Source: Bradyrhizobium commune
GTDB taxonomy: Bacteria; Pseudomonadota; Alphaproteobacteria; Rhizobiales; Xanthobacteraceae
Direction of reading: 5' to 3'
Assembly (NCBI RefSeq): GCF_015624505.1
Contig: NZ_CP061379.1
Span: 2,604,001-2,668,000 of the forward strand
Length of the DNA stretch: 64,000 nt
The notes below the pieces were generated by a model. It was not told where the DNA came from and did no database searches. It saw only the letters and a program-made list of their open reading frames with translations. This document shows positions 1 to 8,500 of the stretch, piece by piece. The position numbers and the translations under genes are program-made. How positions within the stretch are numbered: position 1 is the first letter of the stretch; the number at the start of each line of letters is the position of its first letter.

Positions 1-424
1 TCGCCGCCGCCATGGCTTCGGGCGTGCCGAGCGAGATGGTATAGGCGGTGGTGCGCTCGCCAGGGATCGGGCGGTCCAGCAGGTTCCAGGCCCGCAGGCC
101 GGCCGCCTTGGCCTCCAGGTCGATCAGGGCGCAGTCCAGCGCGTTGCGGGCCGCCCCCGGCGGCATGGTGGCTTGCAGGGCCTGGCGGGTCAGGCCGCCG
201 GCAACCGCCGCCTGCATGGCCTCGATGGCGGCAAGGGTCGCCTCGGGCGTCTCGCCATAGCGGGGATAGGGCACGCACTCGCCACGGCCGGTCAGGCCGT
301 TCTGGCTCACTTCGGCCACAACCGTGACGGCTTCGGTCTTGGCGCCCCGGCTGATGGTGAAACTGCCGGCGATGGGGAAGCGCTCGATTCGCGCGGAAAG
401 CGCCGGAACTTTGCTGGAAGTCAT
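1..424 (-). CDS. Dipeptide epimerase (enolase superfamily), 5' part only
   Basis: The reading frame starts with ATG at 424-422 and runs off the left edge, so only the first 141 residues are visible. The N-terminal beta-rich capping domain of an enolase-superfamily enzyme can be read, including RFPIAGSFTISRG, a GRGECVPYPRYGETPE segment and TTAYTISLGTPEAMA. These are typical of L-Ala-D/L-Glu (muropeptide) epimerases, which racemise the second residue of murein dipeptides in the cytoplasm. The barrel domain with the catalytic lysines is outside the window, so substrate class is inferred from the N-domain only. It is divergent from the Mla operon. Confidence 0.8.
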   Translation of the reverse strand, partial: MTSSKVPALSARIERFPIAGSFTISRGAKTEAVTVVAEVSQNGLTGRGECVPYPRYGETPEATLAAIEAMQAAVAGGLTRQALQATMPPGAARNALDCALIDLEAKAAGLRAWNLLDRPIPGERTTAYTISLGTPEAMAAA

Positions 425-558
425 TTTGAACTCTGGCGAAATCTGAACCTGCTAGTTACCTCTAGCAACTAACATTAACCAGTTGGGGATACCTTCTCTG
501 GGTACGGGCGCGTGCGCAACCATGTGATTTTCTCCGCCCCGGCACGGGAGCGGACCTC

Positions 559-1692
559 TTGAGCGGCGATCCAAAGCTTGAACGGATTGCCAAAGGCAAC
601 GCGCTGGCCCTCTGCGCCACCGGAACCTGGACCGCGAGCTTCGCCCCGGTTCTGGAGCGGATGGTGGCCGACGCCGAGAAGCTCGCCGGCAGCCCGCAAA
701 GCATCTTCATCGACGTCTCCGAGGTCGCCAAGCTCGACACCTTTGGCGCCTGGCTGATCGAGCGGCTGCGCCGGAGCCTCACCAAAGGCCCGGTCGAGGC
801 ACAGATCGCGGGCCTGTCCGCCAATTATTCGAGCCTCGTCGACGAGGTGCGGCGGGTCAGGGCGACCCCCGTGATCGAGAGCAGCACCATCACCATCACC
901 GGCATGCTGGAGCAGATCGGCCGCGCCGTGGCCGGCATCGGCGGCACGGTTGCGGGCCTGATCGACATGCTCGGCGCGGTGCTTGCTGCGGTTGGGCGCG
1001 TGCTGATCCATCCGCGCTCGCTCCGCCTGACCTCGACCGTGCATCATCTGGAGCAGGTCTGCTGGCGCGCGGTGCCGATCATCGTGCTGATCACCTTCCT
1101 GATCGGCTGCATCATCGCCCAGCAAGGCATCTTCCATTTCCGCCGCTTCGGCGCCGACATCTTCGTGGTCGACATGCTCGGCGTTCTGGTGTTGCGCGAG
1201 ATCGGCGTGCTGCTGGTTGCGATCATGGTCGCGGGCCGCTCCGGCAGCGCCTACACCGCCGAGCTTGGCTCGATGAAGATGCGCGAGGAGATCGATGCGC
1301 TGCGCACCATGGGGTTCGACCCGATCGAGGTGCTGGTGCTGCCGCGCATGCTGGCATTGGTGCTGGCGCTGCCGATCCTCGCTTTTCTCGGTGCCATGGC
1401 TGCGCTCTATGGCGGTGGCCTCGTTGCGTGGCTCTATGGCGGCGTCGATCCCGAAGCTTTTCTGCTGCGTCTGCGCGACGCCATCTCGATCGATCATTTC
1501 ATCGTCGGCATCGTGAAAGCGCCGGTGATGGCCGCCGTGATCGGCATCGTCGCCTGCGTCGAAGGCCTGGCCGTGCAGGGCAGCGCGGAATCGCTCGGGC
1601 AGCACACCACGGCGTCGGTGGTGAAGGGTATCTTCTTCGTCATCGTCATGGACGGCGTGTTCGCCATCTTCTTCGCATCGATCGGAATGTGA
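559..1692 (+). CDS. mlaE: MlaE-family ABC transporter permease with N-terminal STAS domain
   Basis: This 377-residue inner-membrane permease belongs to an Mla/MCE phospholipid transporter. Residues about 1-115 form a STAS (MlaB-like) domain, with FIDVSEVAKLDTFGAWLIE as the conserved core. The rest is an MlaE permease with several hydrophobic segments and the family motif AGRSGSAYTAELGSMK (about residues 225-240), followed by REEIDALRTMG. MlaB-MlaE fusions are usual in alphaproteobacteria. The start is TTG at 559, chosen because a GGGAG-like site lies about 9 bases upstream and the STAS domain begins directly after it. The stop overlaps the start of the ATPase gene (TGATG), which indicates translational coupling. 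No mlaC or mlaA homologue is seen nearby. Confidence 0.9.
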   Translation: MSGDPKLERIAKGNALALCATGTWTASFAPVLERMVADAEKLAGSPQSIFIDVSEVAKLDTFGAWLIERLRRSLTKGPVEAQIAGLSANYSSLVDEVRRVRATPVIESSTITITGMLEQIGRAVAGIGGTVAGLIDMLGAVLAAVGRVLIHPRSLRLTSTVHHLEQVCWRAVPIIVLITFLIGCIIAQQGIFHFRRFGADIFVVDMLGVLVLREIGVLLVAIMVAGRSGSAYTAELGSMKMREEIDALRTMGFDPIEVLVLPRMLALVLALPILAFLGAMAALYGGGLVAWLYGGVDPEAFLLRLRDAISIDHFIVGIVKAPVMAAVIGIVACVEGLAVQGSAESLGQHTTASVVKGIFFVIVMDGVFAIFFASIGM

Positions 1693-2477
1693 TGATGGCA
1701 AGAGAAGCTCAAAGCGAGATTCAAAACCCCATCATCCGCGTCCGCGACATCACTGTGCAGTTCGGCGCGACGCGCGTGCTCGACGGGCTCAACCTCGACG
1801 TTAAGCGCGGCGAGATTCTCGGCTTCGTCGGCCCCTCCGGCGCGGGCAAGTCGGTGCTGACGCGCACCATCATCGGCCTGGTGCCGAAGGTCGCGGGCCA
1901 GATCGAGGTGTTCGGCGTCGATCTCGATTCCTCTAGCACATCGCAGCGCCGCAATGTCGAGCGACGCTGGGGCGTGCTGTTCCAGCAGGGTGCGCTGTTC
2001 TCCTCGCTGACGGTGCGGCAGAACATCCAGTTTCCGATGCGTGAATATCTGCGCGTCTCGCAGCGGCTGATGGACGAGATCACGATGGCGAAGCTCACCA
2101 TGGTCGGGCTGAAGCCCGAAGTGGCCGAGCGTTTTCCCTCAGAACTGTCCGGCGGCATGATCAAGCGCGTCGCGCTGGCCCGCGCATTGTCGCTCGATCC
2201 GGACCTCGTTTTCCTGGACGAGCCCACCTCGGGCCTCGATCCGATCGGCGCCGGCGATTTCGACGAGCTGGTCCGGACCCTCCAGCGCACTTTGGGACTG
2301 ACCGTTTTCATGGTAACCCACGATCTCGACAGCCTTTACACAGCCTGTGACCGCATTGCCGTTTTAGGGAACGGTAAGATCATTGCGGCAGGGTCAATGG
2401 CCGACATGCAGGCCTCGCAGCATCCCTGGCTGAGGCAGTATTTCCATGGCAAGCGCGCCCGCGCGGTCATGGGTTGA
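1692..2477 (+). CDS. mlaF: MlaF-family ABC transporter ATP-binding protein
   Basis: This 261-residue cytoplasmic ATPase powers the MlaE-type permease. Visible motifs are Walker A GPSGAGKS, Q-loop LFQQGALF, ABC signature LSGGMIKR, Walker B LVFLDEPTSG and switch histidine MVTHD. The ATG at 1692 overlaps the permease stop by one base; a second ATG follows at once (1695). GIGAGDFDEL-type residues after Walker B are characteristic of the Mla/Ttg2A branch. It sits between permease and MCE protein in one operon, so the three products most likely form one lipid (phospholipid or hopanoid-like) transporter; substrate and direction are inferred. Confidence 0.93.
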   Translation: MMAREAQSEIQNPIIRVRDITVQFGATRVLDGLNLDVKRGEILGFVGPSGAGKSVLTRTIIGLVPKVAGQIEVFGVDLDSSSTSQRRNVERRWGVLFQQGALFSSLTVRQNIQFPMREYLRVSQRLMDEITMAKLTMVGLKPEVAERFPSELSGGMIKRVALARALSLDPDLVFLDEPTSGLDPIGAGDFDELVRTLQRTLGLTVFMVTHDLDSLYTACDRIAVLGNGKIIAAGSMADMQASQHPWLRQYFHGKRARAVMG

Positions 2478-2506
2478 GTAGCTGGGTTGAGTAGCCGGAG
2501 CACCTG

Positions 2507-3388
2507 ATGGAAACGCGGGCGAATTACGTACTGATCGGATCCTTCACGCTGGCGGTGATCGCGGCCGCGATCGGCTTCGTGCTGTGGTTCCAGTCGCTGC
2601 ACACCACCAAGCAGCGCAGCCCCCTCCGCGTCGTGTTCGAGGGCCCGGCCGCGGGCCTGCGCAACGGCGGCAGCGTCAATTTCAACGGTATCCGGGTGGG
2701 TGAGGTGGTCTCAGTGAAGCTCGACAACCCGCGGCGGGTTGTCGCACTCGCCATGGTCGAGAACAACGCCCCGATCCGCAAGGACACCCTGGTCGGCCTC
2801 GAATTCCAGGGCCTCACTGGTGTGGCCGCGATCTCGCTCAAGGGCGGCGAGGAGGCGGCTCCGCCGCCGCCGCTCGACGAGGACGGCATCCCGACGCTGA
2901 CGGCCGATCCGAACAAGCTCCAGGACGTCACCGAGGCGATCCGCGGCACGCTCCAGAACATCAACAAGCTCGTCGCCGACAATCAGGAATCGGTGAAGAA
3001 CTCGCTGAAGAATCTCGAGACCTTCACCAACTCGCTCGCCCGCAATTCCGAGAAGATCGACGTCATCATGGCCAAGGTCGACGGCGTCATGCTCAAGGCC
3101 GACAATCTGATGCTCGGTCTCAACACGCTGGCCGGCGGCAAGGACGGCGGCGAGCTGTTCCTGACGGTGAAGTCGATCCGCGAACTGGCCGAGGATTTCG
3201 ACAAGCGCTCAGGCGCGCTGATGACCGACGGCCGCCGTACGCTGGGCGACATCAGCCGCGCCGTGACCAATTTCGACCGCAACCCGACCCGCGTGCTGTT
3301 CGGCGCCAGCAACAGCAGCGCACAGCCGGCGCCGCCTCCGGCCGAGCCGCCGAAGCCCGCACCGTCGAACGAGCGCAAGCGGCAGTAG
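2507..3388 (+). CDS. mlaD: MCE-domain substrate-binding protein (MlaD-like)
   Basis: This 293-residue protein has one N-terminal membrane anchor (about residues 8-31), a single MCE domain (about 38-115, with VVFEGPAAGLRNGGSVNFNGIRVGEV) and a long periplasmic helical tail ending in a Pro/Ala-rich segment. MCE proteins form hexameric rings or tubes that carry lipids between the membranes. It follows mlaF with a gap of 29 bases. Its last ~160 bases have a diverged second copy at 5101-5261, so this 3' end lies at the border of a duplication. The end of this copy (Q-P-A-P-P-P-A-E-P-P) differs slightly from the downstream remnant. Confidence 0.9.
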   Translation: METRANYVLIGSFTLAVIAAAIGFVLWFQSLHTTKQRSPLRVVFEGPAAGLRNGGSVNFNGIRVGEVVSVKLDNPRRVVALAMVENNAPIRKDTLVGLEFQGLTGVAAISLKGGEEAAPPPPLDEDGIPTLTADPNKLQDVTEAIRGTLQNINKLVADNQESVKNSLKNLETFTNSLARNSEKIDVIMAKVDGVMLKADNLMLGLNTLAGGKDGGELFLTVKSIRELAEDFDKRSGALMTDGRRTLGDISRAVTNFDRNPTRVLFGASNSSAQPAPPPAEPPKPAPSNERKRQ

Positions 3389-3411
3389 CTTCCAACCGTA
3401 CAGGTCCCCCG

Positions 3412-4176
3412 ATGGTCACCATCGACGAGTATTCGGTCGCGGCAATTCCCATCGAGATGTTCTTTAACGAAACGTATTTGAGCCTCGGGACGGCATTTGT
3501 CTGGCTAGAGGGCGACAGATACTTCTTGATCACAAATTGGCATAATGTTTCGGGCCGCGATCCGAATACAGGAAGACACTTATCGAAAACAGCCGCAGAG
3601 CCCAATCGGATAAGAGTTTGGCTCAATCATAAAGGTGCGCTCGGCAACAAGATCGCCAAAGTTCTCTCCCTTCGGGACGGTGAAAATGGCCCTCTTTGGT
3701 GGATTCACCCCAATCACGGGAACAAGATTGATGTAGTTGCTCTGCCTTTGGACTCTCCTCCGGACGTAGAGATGTATCCGATCAATCACATGCAGCGCGA
3801 AGACCTCACAATCCAAATAGGGATGGATGTTTTCGTGCTGGGATACCCGTTCGGTGTCGGTCCTGGAGGTCTTCCTGTCTGGAAAAGAGCAAGCATCGCA
3901 ACTGAACCGCAGCTCTCCCCAGATCAACAGCTTCATATCTTTATTGATACCGCATCGCGTCCGGGAATGTCAGGCTCTCCAGTAATTAGAAGGACCTGGG
4001 CTGTCCACATGATGGAGAACGGTAATGTCTCTATGGGGACCGGAATCGCGACAAGGTTCGTTGGGGTCTATTCTGGAAGAATTGTCAGCGAGGATCCGCT
4101 CGATGCGAACCTTGGTTTGATGTGGCCAGCGGCCTTCGTACCAGAGATTATTTCTGGTGCCCGCCGTGATTCCTGA
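3412..4176 (+). CDS. Trypsin-like serine protease domain protein
   Basis: This 254-residue protein has a readable chymotrypsin-fold triad: His44 in LITNWHNVSG, Asp107 in NKIDVVALPL and Ser187 in RPGMSGSPVI. No signal peptide is seen, so it is probably cytoplasmic. The coding sequence is visibly more AT-rich and uses different codons from the flanking genes, which suggests acquisition by transfer. It lies 23 bases after mlaD, between the 3' end of mlaD and a decayed fragment of the GPR-like gene, inside a duplicated segment. No close ribosome-binding site stands out before ATG 3412. Related stand-alone trypsin-like proteins occur in accessory regions; the target is unknown. Confidence 0.72.
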   Translation: MVTIDEYSVAAIPIEMFFNETYLSLGTAFVWLEGDRYFLITNWHNVSGRDPNTGRHLSKTAAEPNRIRVWLNHKGALGNKIAKVLSLRDGENGPLWWIHPNHGNKIDVVALPLDSPPDVEMYPINHMQREDLTIQIGMDVFVLGYPFGVGPGGLPVWKRASIATEPQLSPDQQLHIFIDTASRPGMSGSPVIRRTWAVHMMENGNVSMGTGIATRFVGVYSGRIVSEDPLDANLGLMWPAAFVPEIISGARRDS

Positions 4177-4249
4177 TGAGATTGGAACCTAATTTAGTCG
4201 AGGCCGAGGGCTTTCGCTTTCTTATTCGTTGCTATTGGCGGCTTGTGCG

Positions 4250-4500
4250 CTGACACGCTGCGTGGGCCAACAGGGTGTAGACCCGTCTCCGAGGCGAAGT
4301 GGCTCGAACTCTCCGACATAGCGATCGAACGCGCCCTTGAAGTTGTGGTCGTTGCGGTACTTGGGCGGGTCTCGTCAAAGCCTTCTGGCCGGTGGGCGTG
4401 TATAGGCACTTGGAGAAGGCCTTGTTCTCGCGCCGCGCTGATTTGCGGTCCCCATCTCGGTGGCGAGGTTGCGGTCCATCAGTCGGTCTGATGTCGAGCG
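4250..4500 (-). pseudogene. Decayed 3' fragment of the GPR-like gene
   Basis: This stretch is a degraded, deletion-ridden copy of the last ~300 bases of the giant coiled-coil gene (compare 5590-5886). Shared blocks include the segments starting gacccgtctccgaggc, cgcccttgaagttg, gtcaaagccttctggccgg and gaggttgcggtccatcag, in the same orientation as the intact gene. Several deletions break the frame, so it is not translated as a GPR C-terminus. Together with the mlaD fragment at 5101-5261 it shows that a unit spanning mlaD end to GPR end exists twice. Limits are approximate. Confidence 0.8.
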
Positions 4501-4676
4501 ATAAAAATTAGCGCGCTCTGGGGCTGAGCCTGACTCGGAACATATAGGGAACAAATATCTCTTGAATGCTAAATGGGGGGATATCTAGGGCAATTAGCGG
4601 AAACGCACGGCTTTCGGTGGCATCAGTGGAATGGCTGATTCGTTCGGCAGATTAACGCGCATGAAATCCTGACTGG

Positions 4677-4691
4677 TTAATGAATAGTTAA
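4677..4691. promoter_or_regulatory. CtrA-type box (TTAA-N7-TTAA)
   Basis: A perfect TTAA-TGAATAG-TTAA lies 83 bases upstream of the small gene at 4775, followed by a second half-similar block (ggttaatgaatgcttag, 4700-4716). TTAA-N7-TTAA is the known binding consensus of the cell-cycle regulator CtrA. The rest of 4500-4760 has no recognisable gene. Function is inferred from the motif only. Confidence 0.4.
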
Positions 4692-4774
4692 GTCAGGACC
4701 GGTTAATGAATGCTTAGCGGCCTTGCGGTGAGGTCACGTAAAAGAGGCGCCGCGGTTCAAACAGGAGGTCGGCT

Positions 4775-4993
4775 GTGTCTGACCAGGACTTGAGGAATCC
4801 GAACTTCATCGAGGTCGTGAAGCGGAACGGAGAGTTCAGCGAGAACTACGGCCCTTGGCGTGGCATGGTGCTGTACGTGCTGACGTTGAGGGCTTCGCGT
4901 CAGAAGTCGCCGCCATGGTGGGCCGCAGTTGTCGCTGTCGTGGGGACCGCCGGTGGCCTGGTCTGGAAGTACGGGTTGCCGGGGCTATTCTAG
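4775..4993 (+). CDS. Small single-pass membrane protein, unknown function
   Basis: This 72-residue gene starts with GTG at 4775, six bases after a perfect AGGAGG (4763-4768), which is why a real gene is suspected. The N-terminal half is hydrophilic (MSDQDLRNPNFIEVVKRNGE) and the C-terminal part has one membrane helix (about residues 47-68, PPWWAAVVAVVGTAGGLVW). It lies between the two copies of the duplicated mlaD/GPR segment with a CtrA-type box upstream. I do not recognise the family. Confidence 0.5.
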   Translation: MSDQDLRNPNFIEVVKRNGEFSENYGPWRGMVLYVLTLRASRQKSPPWWAAVVAVVGTAGGLVWKYGLPGLF

Positions 4994-5100
4994 GCGAGTT
5001 CTGTAGAGGAGGAGGGTTATCGCTGGGGTTGATGGAGGTAGCAGCGCTTCAGCCCACTCATTTGCTACAGGTGTTGCTTGGGTCTTGACGACATTGTCCT

Positions 5101-5261
5101 ACGGACGCCGCACCCTCGGCGACATCAGCCGCGCCGTGAACAATTTTGACCGCAACCCGACCCGCGTGCTGTTCGGTGCCAGCAACAGCGCGCCAGCCGC
5201 CGCGCCGCCACCGGCCGAGCCGCCCAAGCCCGCGCCGTCGAACGAGCGCAAGCGGCAGTAG
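5101..5261 (+). pseudogene. Duplicated 3' fragment of mlaD
   Basis: This is a second copy of the last ~160 bases of mlaD (compare 3229-3388). It encodes GRRTLGDISRAVNNFDRNP and the Pro/Ala-rich tail and ends with the same ERKRQ-stop. It differs from the intact copy by scattered silent and length changes, roughly one in ten bases by eye, so it is not a very recent copy. It has no start, MCE domain or promoter of its own. It is probably the original neighbour of the intact GPR-like gene. Confidence 0.85.
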
Positions 5262-5286
5262 CGTTACTGTCCACGTCTCTCTCCTC

Positions 5287-5373
5287 CGTCATTGCGAGCG
5301 CAGCGAAGCAATCCAGACTGTTTCCGAGGAGGCAGTCTGGATTGCTTCGTCGCAAGAGCTCCTCGCAATGACG
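5287..5373. repeat. Dispersed palindromic repeat, family A (cgtcattgcgag)
   Basis: The element has nested inverted repeats: outer arms CGTCATTGCGAG / CTCGCAATGACG and inner arms around the segment ATCCAGACTG / CAGTCTGGAT. A relative with the same outer arms lies at 23608-23687. Such hairpins are common between genes of Bradyrhizobium and relatives. Confidence 0.85.
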
Positions 5374-5388
5374 ACGGAGGGAGCATTC

Positions 5389-5465
5389 GTAGCCCGGATG
5401 GAGCGCAGCGCAATCCGGGATTCTTTGCGTGGCTCCCGCATTCCGCTGCGCTGCATGCGGGCTAC
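5389..5465. repeat. Dispersed palindromic repeat, family B (gtagcccggatgg)
   Basis: The element is bounded by GTAGCCCG and CGGGCTAC and carries internal complementary tracts rich in GCGCAGCG. The left arm GTAGCCCGGATGGAGCGCA also begins the longer, more perfect copy at 35986-36074. Confidence 0.8.
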
Positions 5466-5497
5466 GATTTCTCCTCGCAGCAATGACGCCCTCAAAC

Positions 5498-5526
5498 AAA
5501 ACGGAGCCCGCAAGGGCTCCGTTTTT
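5498..5526. terminator. Bidirectional intrinsic terminator
   Basis: A perfect 12-bp stem AAAACGGAGCCC / GGGCTCCGTTTT closes a GCAA loop, with a T run on each strand. It lies 40 bases beyond the stop of the GPR-like gene on the minus strand and also ends plus-strand transcription from the Mla side. Confidence 0.9.
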
Positions 5527-5565
5527 CATTCGTTATTCGCTACTCGCCCATTCGCGAGCTTCGGC

Positions 5566-8500
5566 TCACCCCAGCCGACCCGCCGCATGCGCGAGCAGCG
5601 TGTACACCAGGCCCGTCTCCGAGGTCAGGTGGCTGCGCAGCTCCTGCGGGCCGCGGCCGTCGCGGGCGACTTCGTCGAGCAGGCGCTCGAACTCGCCGAT
5701 ATAGCGGTCGACCGTGCCCTTGAAGTTGCGGTCGGCGCGATACTTGCGGGCGACCTCGTCAAAGGCCTTCTGGCCGGCGGGCGTGTACAGGCGCTTGGTG
5801 AAGGCCTTGTTCTCGCCGCGCTGGTAGCGGTCCCACATCTCGGAGGCGAGGTTGCGGTCCATCAGCCGGCCGATGTCGAGCGACAGCGATTCCAGCGGAT
5901 TGCCGCCACCCTGCGGCGCCTGCGGCTGCGGCGCCGGTGCAGCCTGGCGGCTACGCGGAGCCTCACGTGCGGCCGGCGGCGCCTGGTTGGCGTCCGTGCG
6001 GCTCAACAGGTCCGACAGCCAGCCGTCGCGGCCCTGGTCGTTGCCGCTCGGTGCGACCGGCGGCGCCTCAGTGCGGCGCGAGGCGGGCACGCCGAGGTCC
6101 GGCGGCGGCAGGGTCGAGGCGCTGGCGCTCTCGCGGATGCGCGTCTCGGTGCCGCGACCGCCGACGGTCGCCAGCATCGGCTCTTCCTGGCGCTGCACGG
6201 TGGCGCGGCCCGTCGTCGTGACGTCGAGGCCGCGGCCATGCTGGGCCACGATGCGGTTGAGCTCGGCGAGCGCCTCGATCTGGTCGACGATCACCTTGCG
6301 CATCTGCGCGGTGCTCTCGGCGGCCTCCTGCGGCATCTCGAGCACGCCGCGGCGCAGCTCGTTGCGGGTGGCCTCGAGCTCGTTGTGCATCTCGAACGCC
6401 ATCTGCTTCATGCTGGCGACGAGGTTGCCGAACTTCTCGGCTGACTGCTTGAACATCGCATCCGCCTCGTCGGTGGTCTGGCGGTAGATGTCGTGCATGG
6501 CATCGATGGTCTGCCGGTGCTCCTCTTCGGACGCCGACCGCACCGCCTCGAACTGACGGGTGATCGCGGCCGAACCGGCGCCGGCGGTCTCGGCGACCAC
6601 GCGGGCGATGTCGCGGGCACGCTCTTCGGCGGCGGCCAGCGATTCATCGAGCAGCCCGGTGAAGCGCGACAGGCGCTGGTCGAGATCGGCGGTGCGCAGG
6701 TCGATGGTGGTCACGAGCGATTCCAGCGCCTGCTTGCGTTCGGCCAGCGAAGCGGTGGTGTTCTTGTTGCTCTGCTCCACGACCTGGGCGGCATCGACGA
6801 GCGCCTTGCCGTGCGCGTCGAACTGGGTCGACAGCTCGCCGAGGTCGAGCAGCGCCTTGGTCGTCTTGGTGTTGAAGACGTTGAGCTGGTCTTCCAGGTT
6901 CTGCGTCGCAGCCCCGTTGCGCGAGGTGACGTCGTTCATCGCCGAGACGAAGTCGGCGACACGCGTCACCAGCGCCCGCTCGAGCGAGTTGAGGTTGTCG
7001 TGCGCACCGGTCAGCACCTCCTGGAGCAGGATGTTGCCTTCGCGCAGACGCTCGAACAGGGCAACCGTATCGGTGCGCAGGATCTTGCTGGTCTCCTGCA
7101 TCTCGGTGACGGCCGCGATCGAGACCTGGCGCGACTGGTCGATCGCCGCGCGCGAGGCCTGCTCGAGATCCTTGAGCGACCTGCCGACCGCGCCGGTGGC
7201 CATCTCGCTCGCCGCGTTGATGGTGCGGGCGACTTCCGAGCCGTTGCCCATCATGGTCTGCGAGAACGCCTGGCCGCGGGTCTCGATCGACTTCAGCGCG
7301 TCCGAGGTGACGCGGTCGATGTCGAGCGTGAGCTGGCTGGTCTTCGAGCCGATCGCGTCGACGAGCGAGCCGCGCTTGGCGTCGATCATGTTCGACAGAC
7401 GGTCGGCCTGCTGCTGCACATAGGTGACGATCTCGTCGGTCTTGCCGGTCATGGCCTGGCCGAAGCTGCTCGAGGCGGCGAGCACCGAGCGCTCGACGTC
7501 GGCCGAGCTCGACTTGACCCGCGAGCTCGCCTCGTTGGAGGCGGAGATCAGCGCGTTCTGGGCGTTCAGCGCGCTGGTCTGGATGTCGTTGGTCGCGTTC
7601 GAGGTGGCCGTGCTCAGCGCGCGCTCGATCTCGGTCGAGATCGTGCGGATCTGGCTTGCGGTGTCCGCCGAGGTCGAGGTCAGCGAGGTCTGGGCCTCGC
7701 GTGCGCTGTTGAGGATGGTCGAGGCGGTGTCGGCGCCGACCGCGGTCAGCGTGCGCTCGATGTCCGTGGTCAGCGACTTGATCTGGCTCGCCGCATCGGT
7801 CGATGCGGTGATCAGCGTGCCCTGGGCCTCGCGCACGCCGCTGGTGAGCGCCTCGATGGTGGCGCCGCCGGCGGTCGCCAGCGCGCGCTGCATCTCGGCC
7901 GCGAGCGAACGGACCTGGCTGGTTTGCTCGGCGGAGACCGCGAGCAGGGTGGAGTGGGCGTCGCGGGCGCTGGCCGTGATGGCCTCGGCCGTGGTCTGGC
8001 CGGTCTGCGACAGCGAGCGATGGACTTCGGCCGCCAGCGACTTGACCTGGCTCGCCGCATCCGAGGACGCGGTGACCAGCGTGCTCTGGGCCTCGCGGGC
8101 GCCGGCCGTGATGGTCTCGGCGGTCGAGGTGCCGGCCATCGACAGCGAACGCTGGATGTCGGACGACAGCGCCTTGATCTGGTTGGCGGTCTCGGTCGAG
8201 GCCGCGATCAACGTGCCCTGCGCGTCGCGGGCGCCGGCGGTGATCGATTCCGCCGTGGTGGTGCCGGCCATCGACAGCGAGCGCTGCACGTCGGCGGTGA
8301 GCGACTTGACGTGGTTGGCCGCGTCCGAAGAGGCGGTGACGAGCGTGGTCTGCACTTCGCGGGCGCCGGCCAGGATCGAGGCCGCGGTGGCCGAGCCTGC
8401 CGCCGACAGCGTGCGTTCGATGTCGGTCGCGAGCCCCTTGATCTGGTTCGAGGTGTCGCCCGATGCCGAAACCAGGGTCGACTGCGCCTCGCGAGCGCTG

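Noticed and set aside
4243..4491. 82-codon plus-strand frame in the mlaD-GPR duplication
   Set aside because: It is the antisense of the decayed GPR 3' fragment.
5146..6444. 432-codon plus-strand frame from the mlaD remnant into the GPR region
   Set aside because: It reads through two palindromic repeats and a terminator and then antisense to GPR.
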